DNA of 50,174 bases from Variovorax sp. E3 (GTDB taxonomy: Bacteria > Pseudomonadota > Gammaproteobacteria > Burkholderiales > Burkholderiaceae_C): contig NZ_MOWM01000044.1 of assembly GCF_016082275.1 (NCBI RefSeq), positions 1-50,174 of the forward strand, written 5' to 3'. Numbering within the stretch: the stretch's first letter is position 1; each line of letters starts with the position of its first letter. The position numbers were made by a program, and so were the translations under genes. Below the pieces are notes generated by a model. It saw nothing but the letters and a program-made list of their open reading frames with translations, searched no databases and was not told where the DNA came from. Below are positions 1 through 9,350 of this stretch, one piece after another.

Positions 1-224
1 GGTGCTGGTGCTGGCGCCGGGGCGGGTGCGGGTGCAGGAATCGGCGCGGGCGCCGCAACGGCAGGCGCTTCCTCGACCGCCGGCTTCGAGCCGAACCAGC
101 TCGAAGGCGAGAACACCGAGCGCGTCGGCGCGGGCTCCGGGGCGGGCGCTGGCGCAGCCGCCGGAGGGGGCGCCGGCGCGACCGGGGCATCGGCAGGCGG
201 TTTTTTCTTGAAGAAACTGAACAT
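1..224 (-). CDS. ftsY: Signal recognition particle receptor FtsY, N-terminal fragment
   Basis: Only the first 74 codons lie in the window; the gene continues off the left edge. FtsY is the membrane-associated GTPase that docks ribosome-SRP complexes at the SecYEG translocon. The visible part begins MFSFFKKK, the short amphipathic/basic start usual for FtsY. It continues into a very Pro/Ala-rich linker with PAPAPAP repeats, corresponding to the poorly conserved acidic A region; the NG GTPase domain is outside the window. It diverges from the M16 peptidase gene at 254 with a 29-base gap, an arrangement I know from related beta-proteobacteria. The call rests on the start motif and neighbourhood, because the diagnostic GTPase motifs cannot be seen. 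Confidence 0.8.
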   Translation of the reverse strand, partial: MFSFFKKKPPADAPVAPAPPPAAAPAPAPEPAPTRSVFSPSSWFGSKPAVEEAPAVAAPAPIPAPAPAPAPAPA

Positions 225-253
225 CAGGAGCTTTTTACAATCCGACCCATTCT

Positions 254-1690
254 ATGAAACACCTCCCGCCACGCCGTGCTGCGTCTGGTGCGGTGCTGGC
301 GATGGCGCTTCTGGCGCCGTGGGCCATGCCTGCGCAGGCCCAGACCACCCCGCCTTCCGCCGCCGCAGCCGCGGCGCCCGGCCCCCAGCAATTCACGTTG
401 GCCAACGGCATGACGCTGATCGTCCAGCCCGACCGGCGCTCGCCCACGGCGGTGCAGATGGTCTGGGTCCGGGTCGGCTCCATGGACGAGGTCGACGGCA
501 CGTCCGGTGTCGCACATGCGCTCGAACACATGATGTTCAAGGGCACCAAGGACATCAAGCCCGGCGAGTTCTCGCGCCGCGTGGCGGCGCTGGGCGGCCA
601 GGAAAACGCCTTCACCACCCGCGACTACACCGGCTACTACCAGCAGATTCCGGTCGGCAGCCTCGAGCAGGTGATGAAGCTCGAGTCCGACCGCTTCGCC
701 AACAACCAGTGGCCCGACGACGAGTTCAAGCGCGAGATCGAGGTCGTCAAGGAAGAGCGCCGCCTGCGCACCGAAGACCAGCCGCGCGCGCTGCTCGGCG
801 AGCAGCAGAATGCCGCCGTCTTCATCGCCTCGCCCTACCACCGCCCCGTGGTCGGCTGGATGAGCGACCTCGACGCCATGACCCCCGGCGACGTGCGCGA
901 CTTCCACCAGCGCTGGTACGTGCCCGCCAACGCCGTGCTGGTGGTGGCCGGCGACGTCGACGTGGCCCAGGTCCGCGCGATGGCCGAGAAGTACTACGGC
1001 CGCATCCCCTCGCGCGCCGTGCCCGTGCGCAAGCCGCGCGTGGAGCCGGTGCAGCGCGGCATCCGCCGCCTCGAATTCAAGGCGCCCGCCGAGCAGGCCT
1101 ATGTGTCGCTGGCCTACCGCGTGCCGCAGATCGCCAGCATCGACGACGTGAGCAGCGACGCCTGGGCGCTGGTGGTGCTGTCCGCCGTGCTCGACGGCTA
1201 TGCCGGCGCCCGGCTCGACCGCGCGCTCACCCAAGGCCCCGACCGCGTCGCCGATTCGGCCGGCGCCTACGCGGGCTTCATCGGCCGCGGCCCGCAGCTC
1301 TTCGTGCTCGAAGGCGTGCCGGCGGCCGGCAAGAGCGCCGAGGTGGTCGAGGCCGCCCTGCGCGCCCAGGTCGCGCGCATCGCCAAGGACGGCGTGGGCG
1401 AGGCCGAACTGGCCCGCGTGAAGACGCAATGGGTGGCCAGCGAAACCTACAAGCGCGACTCGGTGATGGCGCAGGCGCGCGAACTCGGCAGCAACTGGAT
1501 CGAGGGCCTGCCGCTGGACGCCAGCGAACGCATCGTCGCCCGGCTGCAATCCGTCACGGCCGCGCAGGTGCAGGCCGTGGCCGCCAGGTATTTCGGCGAC
1601 GACCAGCTCACGGTCGCCACGCTGCGGCCCCTGCCGCCTGAAGCCAAGCGCGGTCGCGGCTTCGCGGCACCCGCGGGCGAGCTGCGCTGA
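254..1690 (+). CDS. M16 family zinc metallopeptidase, catalytic partner
   Basis: 478 aa. A signal peptide is visible (basic start, hydrophobic core at about 11-24, AQAQ cleavage region at about 27-30), so the protein is exported. The inverted zinc motif HALEH lies at 88-92, and a downstream EE pair at 167-168 offers the third ligand, as expected for pitrilysin/insulinase-type M16 proteases. The peptidase_M16 domain is followed by the inactive M16_C half. The next gene, 14 bases downstream, is a second M16 protein without the zinc motif, so the two probably form a heterodimer like M16B pairs. Such enzymes degrade small proteins or peptides. The substrate cannot be read from the sequence. Confidence 0.9.
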   Translation: MKHLPPRRAASGAVLAMALLAPWAMPAQAQTTPPSAAAAAAPGPQQFTLANGMTLIVQPDRRSPTAVQMVWVRVGSMDEVDGTSGVAHALEHMMFKGTKDIKPGEFSRRVAALGGQENAFTTRDYTGYYQQIPVGSLEQVMKLESDRFANNQWPDDEFKREIEVVKEERRLRTEDQPRALLGEQQNAAVFIASPYHRPVVGWMSDLDAMTPGDVRDFHQRWYVPANAVLVVAGDVDVAQVRAMAEKYYGRIPSRAVPVRKPRVEPVQRGIRRLEFKAPAEQAYVSLAYRVPQIASIDDVSSDAWALVVLSAVLDGYAGARLDRALTQGPDRVADSAGAYAGFIGRGPQLFVLEGVPAAGKSAEVVEAALRAQVARIAKDGVGEAELARVKTQWVASETYKRDSVMAQARELGSNWIEGLPLDASERIVARLQSVTAAQVQAVAARYFGDDQLTVATLRPLPPEAKRGRGFAAPAGELR

Positions 1691-1704
1691 AAGGTCCTGA
1701 TTCC

Positions 1705-3093
1705 ATGACGAACACTCTCAAGAAAACCGCGCAGTCCCTTCTGCTTGCAGGCGCCACGGTCCTCGCGGGCATGACCACCGCGCACGCCGCGCTGCCCATC
1801 CAGCACTGGACGCTGGCCAACGGCGCCAAGATCTACCTGGTGTCGACCAACGCGCTGCCCATCGTCGACGTGCAGGTCGACTTCGACGCCGGCAGCCGCC
1901 GCGACCCCGCGCCGCAGGCCGGGCTGGCCAGCACCACCTCGGCCATGGTCGAGAAGGGCGTGCGCGCCGGCAAGAACGGCGAGCCCGCGCTCGACCAGAA
2001 CGCCCTGGGCGAAGCCTGGGCCGACCTGGGCGCCAGCTTCGACGTGAGCGCCGGCACCGACCGCACCAGCTACTCGCTGCGCACGCTGTCCGACCCGGCG
2101 CTGCTGAACAAGGCGGTGGCGCTGGCCTCGCGCGAGATCGGCGAGCCGGCCTTCCCCGACGACGTGTGGCAGCGCGAGCGCGAGCGCATCAACGCCGCCA
2201 TCAAGGAGGCCAACACCAAGCCCGCGACCATCGCGGGCCGCGCCTTCGCGCAGGCGGTGTACGGCACGCACCCCTACGGCCAGGAAGTGACCGAGGAAAC
2301 GCTGGCGCGCATCGACACCGCCACCATGCGCCAGCGCTACCAGCAGTTGATCGTGCCGTGCCGCGCCAAGCTCAGCATCGTGGGCGCCGTCACGCGCGCC
2401 GAGGCCGAGTCGCTGGCCACCACGCTGCTGTCGCGCCTGCCCGGCCCCGAGGCCTGCACGCCGCTGCCTGCCGTCGCCCCCGTGGCGGCGCTGACGGCAG
2501 CCAAGGACGAGCGCATTGCGTTCGACTCGGCGCAGGCCCACGTCTTCATCGGCCAGCCCGGCTACCCGCGCAAGGACCCCGACCACTTCGCGCTCACGCT
2601 GGGCAACTACGTGCTGGGCGGCGGCGGCTTCGTGTCGCGCCTGACCGACCAGGTGCGCGAGAAGCGCGGGCTCACCTACAGCATCTACAGCGGCTTTGCG
2701 CCGGGGCTCGAGGCGGGCGCGTTCCGCATCGGCTTCCAGACCCGGCCCGACCAGGCCGAGGACGCGGTGAAGGTGTCGCGCGAAGTGCTCGCGAAGTTCG
2801 TGGCCGAAGGCCCGACCGCCAGCGAGCTCAAGGCCGCGAAGGACAACGTGATCGGCGGCTTCCCGCTGCTGCTGGACAGCAACCGCAAGCTGATCGGCAA
2901 CGTGGCCAACATCGCGTGGCACGACCTGCCGCTGGACTACCTCGACACCTGGACCGCGCGCATGAACGCGGTCACCACCGCCGAGATCAAGGCCGCGTTC
3001 CAACGCAAGCTGCAGCCCGAGCGCATGGTGACGGTGGTGGTGGGCGGCAAGCCGGCACAGGCCCAGGCTGCCGCGGCCAAGGCGCCGCAGTAG
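1705..3093 (+). CDS. M16 family peptidase-like protein, non-catalytic partner
   Basis: 462 aa with an N-terminal signal peptide ending near AHAA. It has the M16 layout (LANG.KIYLV start, FDAGSR motif, and R..RGLTYS in the second half). The position that should hold HxxEH reads TTSAMVEKG, so the zinc ligands are absent. The R-EKRGLTYSIYSG motif, which in M16B pairs is contributed by the non-metal subunit, is intact near residue 320. It directly follows the zinc-bearing M16 gene and is probably co-transcribed. I infer a structural or substrate-binding subunit of a periplasmic M16 heterodimer. It ends 22 bases from the convergent argP-like gene. Confidence 0.88.
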   Translation: MTNTLKKTAQSLLLAGATVLAGMTTAHAALPIQHWTLANGAKIYLVSTNALPIVDVQVDFDAGSRRDPAPQAGLASTTSAMVEKGVRAGKNGEPALDQNALGEAWADLGASFDVSAGTDRTSYSLRTLSDPALLNKAVALASREIGEPAFPDDVWQRERERINAAIKEANTKPATIAGRAFAQAVYGTHPYGQEVTEETLARIDTATMRQRYQQLIVPCRAKLSIVGAVTRAEAESLATTLLSRLPGPEACTPLPAVAPVAALTAAKDERIAFDSAQAHVFIGQPGYPRKDPDHFALTLGNYVLGGGGFVSRLTDQVREKRGLTYSIYSGFAPGLEAGAFRIGFQTRPDQAEDAVKVSREVLAKFVAEGPTASELKAAKDNVIGGFPLLLDSNRKLIGNVANIAWHDLPLDYLDTWTARMNAVTTAEIKAAFQRKLQPERMVTVVVGGKPAQAQAAAAKAPQ

Positions 3094-3115
3094 GCACGGG
3101 CGCCGCCGTCCTGGC

Positions 3116-4030
3116 TCAGTCCAGGGCGTGCGGTCCCTGGCTGGCGGCGGCACGCACCGCGGCCCCCAGCCTTTCGAGCAGTCGCGGCGCCGCGCGCGCC
3201 TGCTGCCAGTAAAGCGGCACCGGCAGCGTCGAGCCGGACACGAGCTCCACCAGCCGCCCTTCGCGCAGTGCATCGGCCACCATGCTGGTCGGGTGCATGC
3301 CCCAGCCCATGCCCGCGCACGCCGCCTCGACGAAGGCGGTGGGCGAGGGCACCCAGTGCCTCGGCGTCTCGACATTGCGGTGGCAGATGCGCCGCACCCA
3401 GCGCGCCTGCAGCCGGTCTTTGCGGTCGAACACCAGGCTGGGCGCGTTCGCCAGCGTGCGCGCGCCCACGCCCTTGGCGAAATGGTCGCGCACGAACGCG
3501 GGGCTCGCGGCCGCCACGTAGTGCATCGTGCCCAGCGCTTCGCTGTTGCAGCCCGCCACCGGCTGCGCGAGCGCGGTCACGGCCGCCAGCACCGCGCCGC
3601 TGCGCAGCCGCTCGGCCGTGTGGTCCTGGTCGTCCACCGTGAGGTCGAGCAGCACCGCCTGCTCCTGCGTCGCGAAGGCCGCCGCCGCGCCGATGAACCA
3701 GGTCACCAGGCTGTCGGCATTGACGGCCACGCGCACCGTGAGGCGCTCGTCGCCGGCCTCTCCGCTGCCCATGCCGAGGGCGGGCAGGGCGTCGCGCAGC
3801 TCGTGCTCCAGCATGCCGACGCGCTCGACGTGCCGGCACAGCTGCAGCCCCGCCTCCGTGGCCACGCAGGGCTGGCCGCGCACCAGCAGGGCGCCGCCGG
3901 TGCGCTCTTCCAGTTGCTTGATGCGTTGCGACACCGCCGACGGCGTGACGTGGAGCGCGCGCGCCGCGCGTTCGAAGCTGCCTTCGCGCACCACGGCGGC
4001 AAGGGCGTTCAGGGCGGCGTAGTCGAGCAT
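3116..4030 (-). CDS. argP: LysR-family regulator ArgP
   Basis: 304 aa. The N-terminal winged helix-turn-helix (residues about 3-60, with LHVTPSAVSQRIKQLEE) is followed by a LysR substrate-binding domain. The start MLDY.ALNAL..VV..GSFERAA is typical of ArgP/IciA, the lysine/arginine-responsive activator of the arginine exporter gene argO. The assignment is strengthened by the divergently transcribed LysE/ArgO exporter gene beginning 80 bases away at 4110. Effector specificity is inferred from this pairing. Confidence 0.85.
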   Translation of the reverse strand: MLDYAALNALAAVVREGSFERAARALHVTPSAVSQRIKQLEERTGGALLVRGQPCVATEAGLQLCRHVERVGMLEHELRDALPALGMGSGEAGDERLTVRVAVNADSLVTWFIGAAAAFATQEQAVLLDLTVDDQDHTAERLRSGAVLAAVTALAQPVAGCNSEALGTMHYVAAASPAFVRDHFAKGVGARTLANAPSLVFDRKDRLQARWVRRICHRNVETPRHWVPSPTAFVEAACAGMGWGMHPTSMVADALREGRLVELVSGSTLPVPLYWQQARAAPRLLERLGAAVRAAASQGPHALD

Positions 4031-4109
4031 GGTGTCAATGAAGTAAAACTGAATTTGCGTTAGGAAGTTTAGTTTGAATTAATCGCGTGCAGACGGCAAG
4101 CTCGCAGCC
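4031..4109. promoter_or_regulatory. Divergent argP/argO control region
   Basis: This 79-base gap between two outward-reading genes is conspicuously AT-rich for this genome (4040-4085). It contains related motifs AAACTGAATTT and AGTTTAGTTT in loose dyad arrangement around 4046-4078. ArgP is known to bind such a region to activate argO. I see no single unambiguous -35/-10 pair, so only the region is annotated. Confidence 0.5.
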
Positions 4110-4753
4110 ATGCAAGCCGTACACGTCACCCCCGCCTTCCTCAACGGGCTCTTCATGAGCCTGGTCCTCATCGTTGCCATCGGCGCGCAGAACGCCTATG
4201 TGCTGCGCCAGGGCCTGCGGCGCGAGCACGTGGGCGCGGTGGTGCTGTTCTGCGCCGCCAGCGACGCGGTGCTGATCGGCGCCGGCGTGGCCGGCATGGC
4301 GCAGGCGCTGAAGGGCCGGCCGATGCTGGCGACGGTGCTCGCGGCGTTCGGCGCGGCCTTTCTGTGCATCTACGGCCTGAAGGCGCTGTGGCGCTCGCGC
4401 CAGCCCGCCGCGTTGCAGGCCTCGGCGCAGGGCACGTCGCTGTCGCGCGTGGCCGTGGTCGCGCAGGCGGCCGGCTTCACGCTGCTGAACCCGCATGTCT
4501 ACCTGGACACCGTGCTGCTCGTGGGCAGCGCCGGCGCGCAGTACGCGGGCATGCTCAAGCTGTGGTTCGTGGCGGGCGCCACCACGGCCAGCGCGCTGTG
4601 GTTCACCTCGTTGGGCTTCGGCGCGCGGCTGCTCGCACCGGTGTTCGCGCGGCCGCGCGCCTGGCAGATGCTCGACGGGCTCATCGGCGGCACCATGCTG
4701 CTGCTGGCGGCATGCTGGCGCACCGCGCCTTCACCGGGTTCAGCGCGCTCTGA
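4110..4753 (+). CDS. argO: LysE/ArgO-type amino-acid exporter (apparent frameshift near the C-terminus)
   Basis: LysE-family inner-membrane exporter of basic amino acids, with about six hydrophobic segments. It has the family start with AIGAQNAYVLRQG (about 25-37) and the mid-protein NPHVYLDT motif. The reading frame is good to GGTMLLLAA and then runs out of character into the rsmD gene. One inserted base near 4705-4712 would give the ending AMLAHRAFTGFSAL and a stop at 4753. That yields 214 aa, the usual length, and stops before rsmD. I annotate this corrected form. As written, the frame reads on to 4991 and overlaps rsmD. It is divergent from argP, its expected activator. Confidence 0.82.
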
Positions 4754-4785
4754 GGGGGCGAAGGCGGCGGCGTTAAGCTCGCCGC

Positions 4786-5433
4786 ATGCCCCAGAAGAAA
4801 GCCGTTCCGGCCCCCCGTCCCGCCGCGCCCAAGCGCCCCTCGAAGCCCAGCGAGGTCCGCATCATCGGCGGCGAATGGAAGCGCACCCGCCTGGCCGTGG
4901 CCGACAAGCCCGGCCTGCGCCCCACGCCCGACCGCGTGCGCGAAACCCTCTTCAACTGGCTCGCGAGCCTGGCCGGTGCCGGCGGCGGTGATCTGCCGGG
5001 CTGGCACTGCGTCGATGCCTTCGCGGGCACCGGCGCGCTCGGCCTCGAAGCCGCCTCGCGCGGTGCCGCCAACGTGCTGCTGTGCGAGCAGGACGCCGCG
5101 CTGGTCGCGCAGCTGCAGGCCGCCAAGGCCAAGCTGTCGGCCGAGGCTGTGCGCATCGAGCGCGGCAACGGCGTGACCGCGCTCGAGCGCACGCCCGCCG
5201 GCAGCCTCGACGCCGTGTTCCTGGACCCGCCTTTCGACAGCACCGCGCTCTACGAACCGGCCCTGCGCGCCGCCGCCCGCGCGCTGCGCGCCGGGGGCTC
5301 GGTGTACCTGGAGGCGCCGCGCCGCTGGAGCGACGAAGAGCTCGCCGCCTTCGGCCTCGTCGGCTTCCGCTATCTGAAGGCCGGCGCCGTGCATGCCCAT
5401 CTGCTGCGGCAGGCCTCGGAGGGGGCTGCATAA
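4786..5433 (+). CDS. rsmD: 16S rRNA (guanine(966)-N2)-methyltransferase RsmD
   Basis: 215 aa. It methylates the exocyclic amine of G966 in 16S rRNA using S-adenosylmethionine. The sequence shows the RsmD opening RIIGGEWKR, the [12 protein letters not shown] segment, the SAM-binding motif [14 protein letters not shown] and the catalytic DPPF motif (LDPPF near residue 147). The Lys/Pro-rich first 22 residues are a common extension in this group. coaD follows 43 bases downstream, a conserved pairing. Confidence 0.94.
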   Translation: MPQKKAVPAPRPAAPKRPSKPSEVRIIGGEWKRTRLAVADKPGLRPTPDRVRETLFNWLASLAGAGGGDLPGWHCVDAFAGTGALGLEAASRGAANVLLCEQDAALVAQLQAAKAKLSAEAVRIERGNGVTALERTPAGSLDAVFLDPPFDSTALYEPALRAAARALRAGGSVYLEAPRRWSDEELAAFGLVGFRYLKAGAVHAHLLRQASEGAA

Positions 5434-5476
5434 TCCGCCGAACAAGCCGCATCGGCAGCATGAGGAAGAAGCAACC

Positions 5477-5980
5477 ATGGCCAGCAACGTGATCGCGGTT
5501 TATCCCGGCACTTTCGACCCCATCACCCTCGGTCACGAGGACGTGGTGCGGCGTGCAACCCAGCTCTTTTCCAAGGTGATCGTCGCCGTCGCGGCGGGCC
5601 ACCACAAGAAGGCGCTCTTCACGCTCTCCGAACGCATGGACATGGCCCGCGAGGCCGTGAAGCCCTACAGCGACCAGGTCACTGTCGAGAGCTTCTCGGG
5701 CCTGCTGCGCGACTTCGTCGTCGCGCGCGGCGGCAAGGCCATGGTGCGCGGCCTGCGCGCCGTGACCGACTTCGACTACGAGTTCCAGCTCGCGGGCATG
5801 AACCGCTCGCTGATGCCCGACGTCGAGACCGTGTTCCTGACCCCCAGCGACAAGTACCAGTTCATCTCCAGCACCTTCGTGCGCGAGATCGCCATGCTCG
5901 GCGGCGAAGTCCACAAGTTCGTCTCGCCCAACGTGGAGCAGCAACTGGCCGCCAAAGTCCGCAGCCTCGGCCGTGAATAA
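5477..5980 (+). CDS. coaD: Phosphopantetheine adenylyltransferase CoaD
   Basis: 167 aa, normal length. It catalyses the penultimate step of coenzyme A synthesis, ATP + 4'-phosphopantetheine to dephospho-CoA + PPi. The nucleotidyltransferase signature [10 protein letters not shown] is at residues about 9-18, and the C-terminal ISSTFVRE motif is present. The ATG at 5477 is chosen because it precedes this motif by the usual distance and has GAGGAAGAA upstream. An in-frame ATG further upstream would add a non-conserved extension overlapping rsmD. Confidence 0.96.
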   Translation: MASNVIAVYPGTFDPITLGHEDVVRRATQLFSKVIVAVAAGHHKKALFTLSERMDMAREAVKPYSDQVTVESFSGLLRDFVVARGGKAMVRGLRAVTDFDYEFQLAGMNRSLMPDVETVFLTPSDKYQFISSTFVREIAMLGGEVHKFVSPNVEQQLAAKVRSLGRE

Positions 5981-5986
5981 GCCGCG

Positions 5987-6649
5987 ATGAGCGGCATCCC
6001 GCCGCCCCGGCTGCATCTTCTGGGCGATGCGGCGCTCTTGTGCGAGCTGCCCGCGCCCGCCACGCTGGCGCAGCAGCAGCGCATCTGGGCGCTCGCCGAG
6101 CGCGCGCGCGAGTGGCCCGGCGTCGGCGAAACGCTGCCGGGCATGAACAACCTCACGCTCACCTTCGACCCCACCGCGATCGACCTGGACACCCTCACGG
6201 CGCAGGTGCTGCAGGCCTGGCCGAAGCTGCCGTCCGGTGGCGTCACGGGCCGGCTGGTCGAGATTCCGGTGCACTACGGCGGCGAATACGGCCCCGACCT
6301 GGCCGACGTCGCCGCCCACACCGGGCTCACGCCGGCCGAAGTGGTGCGCCGCCACACCGCCGCCGATTACGTCGTCTACCTGCTCGGCTTCCTGCCGGGC
6401 TTCAGCTTCATGGGCGGGCTGCCGCCCGAACTCGCCACGCCGCGCCGGGCCGAACCGCGCCTGGCCGTGCCCGCGCGCTCGGTCGGCATCGGCGGTGAGC
6501 AGACCGGCATCTATCCGTTGGTGTCGCCGGGGGGCTGGCAGCTGATCGGGCAGACGCCGCTCGCGCTGTTCGACCCCCTGGCTGAGTCGCCCACGCTGCT
6601 GCGTCCCGGCGACCGCGTGCGCTTTGTTGCGCAGAGCGTGCAGGCATGA
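5987..6649 (+). CDS. pxpB: 5-oxoprolinase subunit PxpB (KipI / AHS1 domain)
   Basis: 220 aa. PxpB is one of three subunits of the bacterial ATP-dependent 5-oxoprolinase PxpABC, which opens 5-oxo-L-proline to glutamate. Family landmarks: L.LLGDAALLCEL near the start, ETLPGMNNLTL, the motif VEIPVHYGGEYGPDL, YLLGFLPGFSFMGGLP, and G...GIYPLVSPGGWQLIG. It starts 6 bases after coaD and overlaps pxpC by 4 bases (ATGA), so B and C are translationally coupled. The older names KipI and allophanate hydrolase subunit 1 refer to the same domain; the complete BCA set makes 5-oxoprolinase the better call. Confidence 0.93.
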   Translation: MSGIPPPRLHLLGDAALLCELPAPATLAQQQRIWALAERAREWPGVGETLPGMNNLTLTFDPTAIDLDTLTAQVLQAWPKLPSGGVTGRLVEIPVHYGGEYGPDLADVAAHTGLTPAEVVRRHTAADYVVYLLGFLPGFSFMGGLPPELATPRRAEPRLAVPARSVGIGGEQTGIYPLVSPGGWQLIGQTPLALFDPLAESPTLLRPGDRVRFVAQSVQA

Positions 6650-7644
6650 TCGTCATCCGCAAACCTGGCGTGCTCGCTTCGGTGCAAGACCTGGGCCGCC
6701 ACGGCCTGCGCCAGCTCGGCGTGTGCCCCGGCGGCGCGCTCGACGTGCTGTCGCTCACGCTGGCCAACCGCCTCGCGGGCAATGCCGACGGCGCGGCGGG
6801 CCTCGAACTCACCATGGGCGGCTGCGAGCTGCAGTTCGAAGCCGACACGCGCATCGCCCTGACCGGCGACGACTTCGGCGCCACCCTCGACGGCACGCCG
6901 CTCTGGCCCTGCTGGAGCGTGCCGGTCGCGGCCGGCCAGACGCTCCGGCTGGCCGGCGCCAACGCACCCGGCGTGAAGAGGGCCGGCCTGCGCAGCTGGC
7001 TCGCAGTGGCGGGCGGCATCGACGTGCAGCAGATCCTCGGCTCGCGCAGCACCGACCTCAAGGCCGGCTTCGGCGGCCACGAAGGCCGTCCGCTGCGCAA
7101 GGGCGACCGGCTCCCGACGGGCGTTTCGCCGCTCGACGCCGCGCAGCGCGAGCGCCGCGCCTTCGGCGTGCGCGGCCCCGACTGGGGCGCGCACGAAGAC
7201 GACGGCGCCATTGCCCTGCGCGTGCTGCCCGGCCCCGAGTTCGAACTGTTCACGCTGGCCGCGCGCGACCTGCTGTGGGGCGAACGCTGGCGCATCACGC
7301 CGCAGAGCAACCGCATGGGCAGCCGCCTCGCGGGCGCCGAACTCAAGCGCAAGCGCAGCGGCGACATGCTTTCGTCGGGCGTCATTCCCGGCACGATCCA
7401 GGTGCCGCCTTCGGGCCAGCCGATCATCCTGATGGGCGACGCACAGACCACCGGCGGCTACCCGCGCATCGGCGTGGTCATTCGCGCTGACCTCTGGAAG
7501 CTCGCGCAGGCGCCGCTCAACGGCAAGCTGCGGCTCGTGCAGGTGGACCAGCCGCAGGCGCTGGCCGCCTGGGCGGCGCAGCAGCGCTACCTGTCGCAGG
7601 TGGCGCAGGGGCTGGCGGCTGCAGGCTGGCCGGCCAAGGCATAG
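6646..7644 (+). CDS. pxpC: 5-oxoprolinase subunit PxpC (KipA / AHS2 domain)
   Basis: 332 aa, the usual size for the biotin-carboxylase-like AHS2 domain protein. Landmarks: [19 protein letters not shown] at the start, GGALD, LTGDDF, and the late motifs [21 protein letters not shown] and [14 protein letters not shown]. It forms the PxpBC part of 5-oxoprolinase. It overlaps pxpB by 4 bases and is followed by pxpA after 23 bases. Confidence 0.94.
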   Translation: MIVIRKPGVLASVQDLGRHGLRQLGVCPGGALDVLSLTLANRLAGNADGAAGLELTMGGCELQFEADTRIALTGDDFGATLDGTPLWPCWSVPVAAGQTLRLAGANAPGVKRAGLRSWLAVAGGIDVQQILGSRSTDLKAGFGGHEGRPLRKGDRLPTGVSPLDAAQRERRAFGVRGPDWGAHEDDGAIALRVLPGPEFELFTLAARDLLWGERWRITPQSNRMGSRLAGAELKRKRSGDMLSSGVIPGTIQVPPSGQPIILMGDAQTTGGYPRIGVVIRADLWKLAQAPLNGKLRLVQVDQPQALAAWAAQQRYLSQVAQGLAAAGWPAKA

Positions 7645-7667
7645 ACTTTGCAAAAAGGAAACGCCCC

Positions 7668-8402
7668 ATGCACATCGACCTCAATGCGGACCTCGGCGAA
7701 GGCGCCGGCAGCGACGAAGAACTGCTCGCGCTCGTGAGCTCCGCCAACATCGCCTGCGGCTGGCACGCGGGCGATGCCAAGACCATGCAGCAGTGCGTGC
7801 GCTGGGCCCTGCGGCACGGCGTGGCCATCGGCGCGCACCCGAGCTTTCCCGACCGCGAGAACTTCGGCCGCAGCACCATGCACCTGCCGCCCGACGAGAT
7901 CGTGGCCAACGTGCTCTACCAGGTCGGCGCGCTGGCGGCCATCGTCAAGGCCGAGGGCGGCAAGCTGGTGCACGTGAAGGCCCATGGCCAGCTCTACAAC
8001 CAGGCCGTGAAGGAGCCCGAACTCGCCGCCGCGCTGTGCGAGGCCGTGCGCCGCTTCGACCCCACGCTCAAGTTCTTCGGCCTCGCGGGCAGCCGCATGA
8101 TCGACGCGGCCCGCCACGCGGGGCTCGAGCCCGTGGAAGAGGTGTTCGCCGATCGCGGCTACATGCCCGACGGCAGCCTCGTGCCGCGCAGCCAGCCCGG
8201 CGCGCTCATCGAGAGCGAAGAGCAATCGATCGCGCAAACGCTCTCGCTGGTGCGCGACCACCGCGTGACGGCCATCGACGGCAGCGTCGTGCCCGTGAAT
8301 GCGCAGACCGTGTGCCTGCACGGCGACGGCGCGCACGCGCTGGCCTTTGCGCGGCGCATTCGCGAGCGGTTGCAGGCCGAAGGCATCGCGGTCCGGGCCT
8401 GA
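7668..8402 (+). CDS. pxpA: 5-oxoprolinase subunit PxpA (LamB/YcsF family)
   Basis: 244 aa, typical length. It has the LamB/YcsF opening [12 protein letters not shown], followed by [27 protein letters not shown] and the KPHG-like [10 protein letters not shown] motif. PxpA is the third 5-oxoprolinase subunit. A strong ribosome binding site (AAAAGGAAA) lies just upstream. It ends 7 bases from the convergent LysR gene, so the pxpBCA transcript stops or is opposed here. Confidence 0.95.
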   Translation: MHIDLNADLGEGAGSDEELLALVSSANIACGWHAGDAKTMQQCVRWALRHGVAIGAHPSFPDRENFGRSTMHLPPDEIVANVLYQVGALAAIVKAEGGKLVHVKAHGQLYNQAVKEPELAAALCEAVRRFDPTLKFFGLAGSRMIDAARHAGLEPVEEVFADRGYMPDGSLVPRSQPGALIESEEQSIAQTLSLVRDHRVTAIDGSVVPVNAQTVCLHGDGAHALAFARRIRERLQAEGIAVRA

Positions 8403-8409
8403 GCCTGCG

Positions 8410-9330
8410 CTATAGCGCGCTGACCCAGCGGTCTCCCGCCTCGGCGCAATAGTCCGCCACGATGGCCCGCGTCAGCTTGGCGACCGCGTGCACGGCCGGC
8501 GCCGTGTCGCGCAGGTGGGCCACCGTGATCACCATCGGCGGCAGCGCCGGCCCGTCGCGCACTTCGAGGTAACCCTCCGACAGCTCGCCGCGCACGAAGA
8601 TCGGCGGGATCGCCGCCACGCCGAAGCCGCCCTTCGTCAGCTGGATGATCGACTGCACCGACGGAAAGCTGCACACGCGCGGCTCCTCGGGGCGGCCCGC
8701 GAACAGCGCGCGAACATGCGCGCGCGGCCCCGACGTGCGCGAGAACGTGAGCACCGGCACGCGCTCCAGATCCTCCAGCCGCAGCGTGCGTCCGGTGGGC
8801 AGCATCGCGGGGCGGGCGATCCATTGCATCGGAAAGCGGCACAGTGGCGTCACTGTGGAGTCGCCGTTGCTGGCCACCTCGGTGATGTCGTCGTTCTGCA
8901 CCAGCAGGTCGAACTTGCGGTGCTGGAACTGATCGCGCAGGTTGTGCGCCGTGTCGACCGTGATGTCGGGCTCGATGGCCGGCAGCCGCTCGCTCAGCGT
9001 GTGGATCAGCTGCGTGAGCCAGGTGTGGACCACGGTCTCGATGACGCCGATGCGCACCCGCCCCGAAGGCGGCGCATCGGGGTGCACCGACAGCTTCAGC
9101 TGGCGCTCCAACGTGAGCATTTGCTCGGCCTGCGCCACCACCCGCTCTCCGATGATGGTGAGCTTGAAGACGCGCTGCGTGCGGTCGACGAGCAGCACGC
9201 CCAGCTCTTCTTCGAGCGCCTCGATGCGCTTGGAAACCGCGGCCTGCGTGGTGCACAGCGCCTGCGCCGCCTGGCGAAAGCTCTTGAGACGGTCGAGCAT
9301 GACCAGCGTCTCGAGGAATCGTGTGTTCAT
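8410..9330 (-). CDS. LysR-family transcriptional regulator beside the pyroglutamate genes
   Basis: 306 aa. The N-terminal helix-turn-helix (RQAAQALCTTQAAVSKRIEALEEELG, described here as residues about 19-44) is followed by a LysR effector-binding domain. It is convergent with pxpA and divergent from the C15-like lipoprotein gene, with a nested inverted repeat in the divergent gap. I infer that it controls the lipoprotein/pcp side and possibly pxpBCA, perhaps in response to 5-oxoproline or a related amino acid. The effector is not visible in the sequence. Confidence 0.88.
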   Translation of the reverse strand: MNTRFLETLVMLDRLKSFRQAAQALCTTQAAVSKRIEALEEELGVLLVDRTQRVFKLTIIGERVVAQAEQMLTLERQLKLSVHPDAPPSGRVRIGVIETVVHTWLTQLIHTLSERLPAIEPDITVDTAHNLRDQFQHRKFDLLVQNDDITEVASNGDSTVTPLCRFPMQWIARPAMLPTGRTLRLEDLERVPVLTFSRTSGPRAHVRALFAGRPEEPRVCSFPSVQSIIQLTKGGFGVAAIPPIFVRGELSEGYLEVRDGPALPPMVITVAHLRDTAPAVHAVAKLTRAIVADYCAEAGDRWVSAL

Positions 9331-9350
9331 TGGATCTGCCTCTCCCTGGA

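Noticed and set aside
1..120. Tandem GGTGCN-like repeats as a possible microsatellite
   Set aside because: They encode the Pro/Ala repeats of the FtsY linker and need no other explanation.
1447..3375. A long open frame on the minus strand across the two M16 genes
   Set aside because: It lies opposite genes with clear motifs, has no recognisable domain of its own and shows the Arg/His/Gly-rich composition of antisense GC-rich frames.
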